Of a stretch of DNA of 29,729 bases, positions 24,404-29,729 are shown in pieces. Source of the stretch: Bacteroidales bacterium UBA6248 (GTDB lineage: Bacteria; Bacteroidota; Bacteroidia; Bacteroidales; Lentimicrobiaceae); NCBI GenBank assembly GCA_002441345.1, contig DJVU01000078.1, forward strand, positions 1,110-30,838, written 5' to 3'. Made by a program: the position numbers and the translations under genes. Numbering within the stretch: position 1 is the stretch's first letter; the number at the start of each line of letters is the position of its first letter. Below the pieces are notes generated by a model. That model was not told where the DNA came from and searched no databases. It worked only from the letters and a program-made list of their open reading frames with translations.

Positions 24404-24535
24404 GAGGCTGCCTCAGGGCTCTGGCTTTTCTGCGGTTTTACCATGTTTACCGAAAAATTTCCGGAAGGCATTGACAGAAGCCGGCAAACAGCAGAAATAT
24501 AAACCAGGGAAATCCCGACGGGGCAGCTTTTTTTA
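24404..24535 (+). terminator. possible long-armed terminator after the small gene
   Basis: GCTGCC (24408-24412 region) can pair with GGCAGC (24522-24527), directly before a run of eight T. The arms are about 110 nt apart, with further internal pairing such as CAGAG/CTCTG near 24403-24423. Plausible but would need a folding calculation. Confidence 0.35.
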
Positions 24536-24558
24536 TGTTCCGAACCTTCCTATTTTTG
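24528..24558 (+). promoter_or_regulatory. Bacteroidota-type promoter for the LUD-domain gene
   Basis: TATTTTTG (24551-24558) is a perfect -7 box. Twenty nt upstream is TTT at the end of a T-run rather than TTG. Transcription would start near 24565, so the mRNA would have a leader of only about 7 to 16 nt depending on which of the two ATGs (24572 or 24581) is used. Confidence 0.5.
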
Positions 24559-24571
24559 CGATTCATCAACC

Positions 24572-25222
24572 ATGCAAACGATGAAGGACTACGAAGAATG
24601 GCACAACGAAGCCCTGGCGCACAAGGTTGTGGACCGGCTCAGGCGCAACGAATTTGATGCATTTTATTTTGGTACATCCGGCGAAGCTTCTTCCTGGATA
24701 CGGCAACAGCTGAAACCGGGAATTACGGTCGGGTTCGGAGGTTCGGCCACGATACGGGCGATGGGCATTCGCGAAATGGCGTCGGAAGCCGGAATCCTGA
24801 TTGCCGACCATGGAAAACCGGGGCTGAATTTCGAAGAAAAGATGACAGAAATGCGCAGGGAACTTCTCAGCGACATCTTTATAAGCAGCGCCAATGCGAT
24901 CACCCTGAATGGTGAAATAGTGAATGTGGACGGGTATGGCAACCGTGTTGCAGCCATGATCTTTGGTCCGCGGCAGGTGATTATTGTAGCCGGCAGCAAC
25001 AAAATCGTCAGCAGTGAAGCGGAAGCGATGGAACGGCTGAAGCGGAAAGCCGGCCCCATGAATATGAAACGCCTGGAACGAAAAACACCGTGTACGGGCG
25101 ATGGTTACTGCCACGACTGCGATTCGCCCGATCGCGGATGCAGGGCATACACCATCCTGCGCAAACGGCCGGCATTGACTCCCACCACGGTAATTCTGGT
25201 GGGGGAACCTCTGGGAATGTAG
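24572..25222 (+). CDS. LUD-domain protein (lactate utilisation, LutC/YkgG-related)
   Basis: A 216-residue cytoplasmic protein of the LUD (DUF162) family. It shows VGFGGSAT (53-60), SANAITLNGEIVNVDGYGNR (106-125) and GPRQVIIVAGSNKIV (132-146), the nucleotide/substrate-fold motifs of the family. Residues 174-190 add a cysteine cluster (Cys-174, 180, 183, 190) that could hold an iron-sulfur cluster or zinc, seen in a subset of LUD proteins but not in plain LutC. LutC is normally encoded with LutA and LutB for L-lactate oxidation. Here the gene is alone with its own promoter, and the LutA-like gene is 5.4 kb away, so a separate role is possible. An ATG three codons downstream (24581) is an alternative start. 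Confidence 0.88.
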   Translation: MQTMKDYEEWHNEALAHKVVDRLRRNEFDAFYFGTSGEASSWIRQQLKPGITVGFGGSATIRAMGIREMASEAGILIADHGKPGLNFEEKMTEMRRELLSDIFISSANAITLNGEIVNVDGYGNRVAAMIFGPRQVIIVAGSNKIVSSEAEAMERLKRKAGPMNMKRLERKTPCTGDGYCHDCDSPDRGCRAYTILRKRPALTPTTVILVGEPLGM

Positions 25223-25573
25223 AACCGGGATTTTTTAAAGAGAATTTGTTCTGGACATTCCTGCCGATAATCCGGAATAGGATAACGCTTAACCAAAACT
25301 AAAGTATGCCGGTGTCAGCAACCACAAATGACTTTTTTAAGGGTTATAATTCCGTTTGAAGCGCTCTGGCGGATTTTATGAATACCCAGATTTTACAAGG
25401 CATTCAGACGTCAGCTTGGTATTTAACGCCCCTAATACTCATTTTTTTTATCCGGAAGAGCCGTATTCCCCAAATTTTAAGTATATTGCCTTGAAATTTC
25501 GTGAAAAAGTAAAAAAAAATGTTGTAGTTTAAATTGCTTGCTTACATTTGACGCGGGTTAAAATAAGAGCGAT
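25223..25573. other. 351-nt intergenic region upstream of purB
   Basis: A/T-rich with no recognised gene or RNA. No purine riboswitch was recognised by eye. The only supported element is the promoter at 25522-25550. Confidence 0.5.
25522..25550 (+). promoter_or_regulatory. Bacteroidota-type promoter for purB
   Basis: TTG (25522-25524) precedes TACATTTG (25543-25550), a perfect -7 box, by 18 nt. Start of transcription near 25557 leaves a leader of about 17 nt before the ATG at 25574. Confidence 0.6.
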
Positions 25574-26926
25574 ATGGATTTAACGGTATTGAATGCAATT
25601 TCCCCTGTAGACGGGAGGTACAGAAAACAGGTAGAGATACTTGCCTTTTTCTTTTCGGAAGCAGCACTTATCAACTACAGGGTTATGGTGGAGGTAGAGT
25701 ATTTTATAGCCCTTTGCAAGCTGCCCCTGCCTCAGCTGCATGGAGTAAGCGAGGCGGATTTTGAAAATCTGCGGTCACTGTGCCGCGATTTCACCTTTCA
25801 GGATGCTGCCGAAGTAAAAGAGATTGAAAAAATCACCAACCACGATGTAAAGGCGGTAGAATATTACCTGAAGAAGAAATTCGACAAGATGGGACTTTCC
25901 AGATACAAGGAATTCCTTCATTTCGGACTTACCTCACAGGACATCAACAATACGGCAACCCCTTATATACTCAAGCTGGCGATCGATGAAGTGATGGTAC
26001 CAGCCTACGAAGAGCTTATATCCAAGCTGTCTCAGAGAGCCAAGTTATGGAAAAACATACCAATGCTTGCGCACACACACGGGCAGCCTGCAACGCCCAC
26101 TACCGTCGGAAAAGAGTTTTACGTGTACGTCGACCGCCTGAAACAACAACTTAAACTTCTGAAAGCCATTCCGTTTACCGCGAAATTCGGCGGAGCAACA
26201 GGCGGGATGAATGCCCATTATGCCGCTTATCCCGAAATCGACTGGGTCGGTTTTGCCGAAAGCTTTACCCGCAATCATCTTGGACTTGAAAGGCAGAAAG
26301 TAACCACGCAGATAGAGCATTACGACACCATGGCTGCCCTGTTCGACGGCATGAAACGCATCAACACCATACTGATTGACCTTTGTCAGGATTTCTGGCT
26401 GTACATTTCCATGGATTACTTCCGTCAGAAGATAAAAGCAGGTGAAGTGGGATCGTCGGCAATGCCGCATAAAGTAAATCCGATAGACTTCGAAAATGCC
26501 GAAGGAAACCTGGGAGTTGCCAACGCATTGTTCGTTCATCTTTCGTCGAAGCTCCCCGTATCGCGTCTGCAAAGGGATCTTACCGACTCCACCGTAACCC
26601 GCAACATCGGAGTGCCGGTAGCGCATACCGTCATTGCCATGAAAGCACTTACACGCGGACTCGGGAAGCTGCTGCTGAACGAAGAGTCGATCCATGAAGA
26701 CCTGAACAACAACTGGGCGATACTGTCGGAAGCCATACAGACCATTCTCCGGCGCGAAGGGTATGCTAAACCATACGAAGCACTGAAAGAGCTTACCCGC
26801 ACGAACCTGAAAGTAACCGCCGAAGACTTGCATGCTTTTATCAACGGCCTGAATGTGAGCGAAAAAATCAAGAATGAGTTAAAGGCCCTGACACCGGAAA
26901 ATTATTTGGGAAAGTTCTCCGTTTAA
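25574..26926 (+). CDS. purB: adenylosuccinate lyase
   Basis: A 450-residue enzyme of the fumarase/aspartase superfamily that acts twice in purine synthesis, splitting SAICAR and adenylosuccinate with release of fumarate. Motifs: SPVDGRYR (10-17), TSQDIN (120-125), HTHGQPATPTT (167-177) with the catalytic histidine pair region, and the superfamily signature GSSAMPHKVNP (293-303) containing the mobile-loop catalytic serine. Length and motif order are those of the bacterial type close to E. coli PurB. It has its own promoter and terminator and is a single-gene unit. Confidence 0.96.
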   Translation: MDLTVLNAISPVDGRYRKQVEILAFFFSEAALINYRVMVEVEYFIALCKLPLPQLHGVSEADFENLRSLCRDFTFQDAAEVKEIEKITNHDVKAVEYYLKKKFDKMGLSRYKEFLHFGLTSQDINNTATPYILKLAIDEVMVPAYEELISKLSQRAKLWKNIPMLAHTHGQPATPTTVGKEFYVYVDRLKQQLKLLKAIPFTAKFGGATGGMNAHYAAYPEIDWVGFAESFTRNHLGLERQKVTTQIEHYDTMAALFDGMKRINTILIDLCQDFWLYISMDYFRQKIKAGEVGSSAMPHKVNPIDFENAEGNLGVANALFVHLSSKLPVSRLQRDLTDSTVTRNIGVPVAHTVIAMKALTRGLGKLLLNEESIHEDLNNNWAILSEAIQTILRREGYAKPYEALKELTRTNLKVTAEDLHAFINGLNVSEKIKNELKALTPENYLGKFSV

Positions 26927-27025
26927 CGAAACGGGCTGATTATGCGCAGAAAAAGGAGACGCAGTTTGATGTCTCCCGTTCAGACCGATAAATTCTGAAA
27001 AAATCAAACTTCCGTAAAATTGCAG

Positions 27026-27054
27026 GAGGCCGGCTTTCCCTGAGCGGCCTCTTT
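27026..27054 (+). terminator. terminator after purB
   Basis: GAGGCCG (27026-27032) and CGGCCTC (27045-27051) form a perfect 7-bp G/C-rich stem with a 12-nt loop, followed by a short TTT. It lies 100 nt after the purB stop. Confidence 0.65.
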
Positions 27055-27129
27055 CACTGAACGGCCAGCCTTTCTGCCCGCCTTGCAGGTAAAACGCAGG
27101 AAGATCGTTTCTCTCCGTTATAAGGTAAA

Positions 27130-27265
27130 TTCCTCTATGATTCCTCTATGATTCCTTTTGTCATTCTCTATAGTTTCTTTTGAAATTGTCTGTAAAAAGA
27201 CGGAGAAGGTATAGAGAAATCATAGAGGAAGCATAGAGGAATCATAGAGAAACCATAGAGAAACC
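27130..27265. repeat. 11-bp tandem repeat with inverted copies (fold-back repeat cluster)
   Basis: Five contiguous 11-base units of form ATAGAGRAAYC occupy 27211-27265 (the second ends GAAGC). Inverted copies lie at 27130-27138, 27139-27149 and 27150-27155, with a further partial inverted copy at 27163-27171. The left block can pair with 27221-27241 over about 20 bases with one mismatch, and 27163-27171 can pair with 27211-27219, so the whole region may form one long imperfect hairpin. It lies in the convergent gap between purB and ald. There are no spacers, so it is not a CRISPR array. Confidence 0.8.
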
Positions 27266-27549
27266 AGGAAAAAAAACGGCATGAACGATTCTCTTCAAAA
27301 TCTGTTATTGGGTTCTTTGAACGGAATGCCATTACGGCAGGATGACCAGATCCGGGCTGCCGGGGTGCATGTTGCCGCCCGGTAAGGGCCCGGTTAAAAA
27401 ATTCAATAACAAGGGTTGCGGCAGCGACCGGTGCCATCCGATTATAAGGAATGCGAAAAAAGTTTACCCCGCCGGGGATCAGGACAACGAAACGCCTTGA
27501 AATCCATCGGAATTTGTGTTAAAAACACGATGGAATCCGGGTGGCAGAA

Positions 27550-28773
27550 TTAATGGAATGCCGCAATCAGCAGTTCAATATCCTTGAATGGAAGATGAAA
27601 GTGGTCGCTGATATAGCGATTGGTAGAAATACCGTTATACAGGTACACGCCGTTTCTGACTCCGGTATTATTGCGGAGGATGTTGTTTACTCCTCCTTCC
27701 TCACCTATCCGGAGCATAATGGGTGCAAGCAGGTTGCTCAGCGCTTTGGAAGCAGTGCGGGGTACTTTGGAAGCGATATTGGGGACGCAATAATGGGTAA
27801 CCCCGAACTTCTCGAAAACGGGATTTTTATGATTTGTAATTACCGACGTTTCGAAGCACCCTCCCTGGTCGATGCTTACATCGATGATAATGGCTCCGGC
27901 TTTCATATGCCGGACCATGTCTTCGGTTACGCATACGGGCGATAGTCCGCTTTGAGGCCGTATGGCTCCGATGGCGACATCAGCGGTGCGCAGGGCTTCC
28001 TGGACGGGATTAGGCTGAAGAACGCAGGTAAAAATACGCGTTCCCAGATTGTTCTGAAGCCGGCGGAGCCGGTATACCGAGCTGTCAAAAACCTTTACCA
28101 GGGCTCCCATTCCCATGGCGGCACGGGCGGCAAACTCGCCGACGGTACCTGCTCCAAGGATCACAACTTCGGTGGGAGAAATGCCGCTTAACCCTCCGAA
28201 CATTAGTCCGCGACCGTAATCGGGGTGGCTCAGGTATTCGGCAGCGATCAGAATTGACGTATTTCCGGCAATTTCCGACATCGCCCGGATTACGGGAAAG
28301 TTGCCGTCTTTATCCTGAATGTACTCGTATGCGAGTGCTGTTATCCGTTTTGCGGCCAGCTGGCGAAGGTGCTGTTCGCTAAGGCTTGCCAGGTTCAGCG
28401 ACGACAGCAGGACCTGTCTGCCCCTGAAAAGTTCAATTTCCTGAACGGTGGGCGGCGCCACTTTTATTACTACATCACACTGAAAAATGGACGAAGCTTC
28501 ACCGGCAATTTCAGCCCCGGCTTCGCTGTATTCATGGTCGTTGAAATGCGAGGCTAATCCGGCCTTTGTCTCTACAAGAACTTTATGTCCGGATTTAACC
28601 AGCAGAGCCACCGCATCGGGAACGAGTGAAATACGATTCTCGAGCCAGGCCGTTTCACGCGGAATGCCAATAGTGAGGCGACAAGCCTTGCCCGGTATCT
28701 CCAGCCGCTCTTCCTGCGGCATTAGTCCGCTTGCATGCGATGGCAGTACCATATATTCCTTAGGGTCTTGCAT
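27550..28773 (-). CDS. ald: alanine dehydrogenase
   Basis: A 407-residue NAD-dependent enzyme interconverting L-alanine and pyruvate plus ammonia, of the AlaDH/PNT family. Motifs: IGIPRETAWLENRISLVP (36-53), KVAPPT (104-109), the NAD-binding ILGAGTVGEFAARAAMGMGA (205-224) with Asp-230 at the end of the second strand favouring NAD over NADP, and DVSIDQGGCFETS. It has about 30 residues before the first conserved strand, longer than the classical 370-residue enzymes; I recall this longer form as usual in Bacteroidota. The gene lies downstream of tsaE on the same strand with a 393-nt gap. Confidence 0.9.
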   Translation of the reverse strand: MQDPKEYMVLPSHASGLMPQEERLEIPGKACRLTIGIPRETAWLENRISLVPDAVALLVKSGHKVLVETKAGLASHFNDHEYSEAGAEIAGEASSIFQCDVVIKVAPPTVQEIELFRGRQVLLSSLNLASLSEQHLRQLAAKRITALAYEYIQDKDGNFPVIRAMSEIAGNTSILIAAEYLSHPDYGRGLMFGGLSGISPTEVVILGAGTVGEFAARAAMGMGALVKVFDSSVYRLRRLQNNLGTRIFTCVLQPNPVQEALRTADVAIGAIRPQSGLSPVCVTEDMVRHMKAGAIIIDVSIDQGGCFETSVITNHKNPVFEKFGVTHYCVPNIASKVPRTASKALSNLLAPIMLRIGEEGGVNNILRNNTGVRNGVYLYNGISTNRYISDHFHLPFKDIELLIAAFH

Positions 28774-29166
28774 GGATGATTTATTTTCAGTCCGTATCCG
28801 GAGTTATATAAAACGCGTACATGGAATCGCTGCCGAATGCATGTCCTTTCCCGGGCATTATCCGTTACCGGTAAAAAATGCAGACATGCAGTGCTGAATC
28901 CCTTCCGCTAAATTACAAAAATCGGAAACCAAAAATAACCGTTTAGCCGGGGAAACGGAAATTAGACCGGCAGAAAACCAAAGCGGCGTACCTGGCTAGC
29001 ATACAAACATCCATATCAGGCAAATAAGTAATGAGGGGTTCACCCGACTTTGCGACTAATTTTCCGCCATTTATTATCCGGCAGGGCAGCACTTCGGTTT
29101 AGAACCAAAGACGGGAATTCCATTAATCGCACTTTTAACTGAAATACCTTTCAGCCTTCCGGTGAA
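28774..29166. other. 393-nt intergenic region between tsaE and ald
   Basis: No gene recognised. It contains a possible -7 box for ald at 28930-28937 and a small 6-bp hairpin (CTGAAA/TTTCAG, 29139-29154) just after tsaE, which is too weak to call a terminator. Confidence 0.45.
28930..28937 (-). promoter_or_regulatory. -7 box for ald
   Basis: TATTTTTG on the minus strand is a perfect TAnnTTTG match, about 157 nt upstream of the ald ATG. No TTG at the expected distance, so it is tentative; it would imply a leader of around 150 nt. Confidence 0.4.
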
Positions 29167-29616
29167 TCAGAATCTGCTGAATGAAAACAGTCGGTGACCG
29201 TTGTGTTCGTTTACCGTGATTACCACCCTCACCCCGTCGTCGGGTATAAGTTCGCCTGCCAGTTCAGGCCATTCGATAAAACAGTAATTTCCGCTGTAGA
29301 AATAATCTTCGTATCCGATATCAAGCAGCTCTTCTGTTTTACGGAGGCGGTACAGATCAAAGTGGTAAACCCGGTTTCCGTCGCCGGTAAGGTATTCGTT
29401 GACAATGGAAAAGGTCGGACTGCTGACGTTATCGGTAACGCCAAGATGGCGGCACACGGCCTGAATAAAAGTAGTTTTACCGGCACCCATCGGGCCCGAA
29501 AGTCCGAAAACGGTTTGTCCCGGAAAATGCTGCAGCATCCGTGCGGCAATGGCATCAAGATCGCCCGTACCGAAGCTCTCAAGGGTCAGCATAGAAGCGT
29601 TGCTTTCTGCGTTCAT
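29167..29616 (-). CDS. tsaE: tRNA threonylcarbamoyladenosine biosynthesis ATPase TsaE
   Basis: A 149-residue P-loop ATPase needed, with TsaB, TsaC and TsaD, for making the t6A37 modification on ANN-decoding tRNAs. It has the Walker A loop GPMGAGKTT (41-49), the family motif SSPTFSIVNEY (65-75), HFDLYR (85-90) and FIEWPE (113-118). Length is normal. A second ATG at residue 9 (29592) is an alternative start; the first is kept because a good -7 promoter box stands 23 nt upstream of it. Confidence 0.95.
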   Translation of the reverse strand: MNAESNASMLTLESFGTGDLDAIAARMLQHFPGQTVFGLSGPMGAGKTTFIQAVCRHLGVTDNVSSPTFSIVNEYLTGDGNRVYHFDLYRLRKTEELLDIGYEDYFYSGNYCFIEWPELAGELIPDDGVRVVITVNEHNGHRLFSFSRF

Positions 29617-29638
29617 ATACGTGGTAAAAATTCGGGTG

Positions 29639-29646
29639 CAAACCTA
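29639..29646 (-). promoter_or_regulatory. -7 box for tsaE
   Basis: TAGGTTTG on the minus strand matches TAnnTTTG exactly. A start near 29632 gives a leader of about 16 nt. No TTG at the usual upstream spacing. Confidence 0.45.
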
Positions 29647-29663
29647 CACGATAAATCCGTTGC

Positions 29664-29729
29664 TCAGACGCGGTGTTTTAAATTTTGCAGCCTTCCGACA
29701 GCTATTAATAATTCATTAGACACAGGATT
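29664..29729 (-). CDS. possible 3' end of a gene upstream of tsaE (partial)
   Basis: Only one minus-strand frame is open from the window edge: 21 codons ending in TGA at 29664, with a helical-looking ELLIAVGRLQNLKHRV. So short a frame can occur by chance, so this is only a pointer to what may lie outside the window. Confidence 0.2.
   Translation of the reverse strand, partial: NPVSNELLIAVGRLQNLKHRV

Larger units (their letters stand above)
26927..27549. other. 623-nt convergent intergenic region
   Basis: Contains the purB terminator and the 11-bp repeat cluster. A minus-strand open frame at 27168-27437 runs through the repeats and is low in protein-like content. The remaining sequence (27270-27549) holds nothing I can identify. 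Confidence 0.6.

Noticed and set aside
26045..26833. 262-codon open frame on the minus strand
   Set aside because: Antisense to purB.
27130..27265. CRISPR-like array
   Set aside because: Units are 11 bp and contiguous with no spacers, and no cas genes are near.
27168..27437. 89-codon open frame on the minus strand
   Set aside because: Half of it translates the 11-bp repeats into an F/L/Y/S-rich string; no start context or homology recognised.

Overview
The window looks like chromosomal DNA of a member of the Bacteroidota, probably an environmental Bacteroidales-like lineage. Four large proteins carry type IX secretion system (T9SS) sorting domains. There is a DUF4369/TlpA-type envelope protein, and stand-alone proline dehydrogenase and alanine dehydrogenase genes of Bacteroidota type. 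Several genes are preceded by a match to the Bacteroidota promoter (-7 box TAnnTTTG, sometimes with TTG about 20 nt upstream). No rRNA, tRNA, CRISPR, transposase or phage gene was recognised.

Left part (1-3920, minus strand): a degenerate CCTYAR hexamer repeat at the window edge, the RNA-binding protein Tex, a small spermidine-synthase-fold methyltransferase-like protein, and a DUF2200/DUF1801 gene pair.

Middle (4101-16105, minus strand): a cluster of four secreted multidomain T9SS cargo genes plus one small broken secreted-protein gene. Three of the four end in the same module order: two kinds of roughly 82-residue Ig/PKD-like tile that alternate, a conserved three-cysteine cap, and a type A sorting domain. 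Each carries a different N-terminal head. The fourth (7553-9493) shares its N-terminal propeller-like head with the 4101-7247 protein but ends in a type B sorting domain. The small gene at 13161-13559 overlaps the stop of the gene before it (ATGA) and is cut by one in-frame TAG.

Right part (16361-29616): a PKD/FnIII-like lipoprotein followed by a DUF4369 protein with a degenerate thioredoxin domain; a LutA-like CCG-domain iron-sulfur protein divergent from a class D beta-lactamase; an aroB-aroA pair for the shikimate pathway; proline dehydrogenase; a 62-residue small protein; a LUD-domain protein with a C-terminal cysteine cluster; adenylosuccinate lyase (purB); a 623-nt intergenic region with a terminator and an 11-bp repeat cluster that can fold back; alanine dehydrogenase; and tsaE.

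The most interesting material is the T9SS cluster: shared stalk and cap with swapped heads, swapped sorting domains, and the amber-interrupted small gene. The next most interesting are the 11-bp repeat structure and the interlocked divergent promoters between the LutA-like and beta-lactamase genes. All functions are inferred from sequence motifs recognised by eye.
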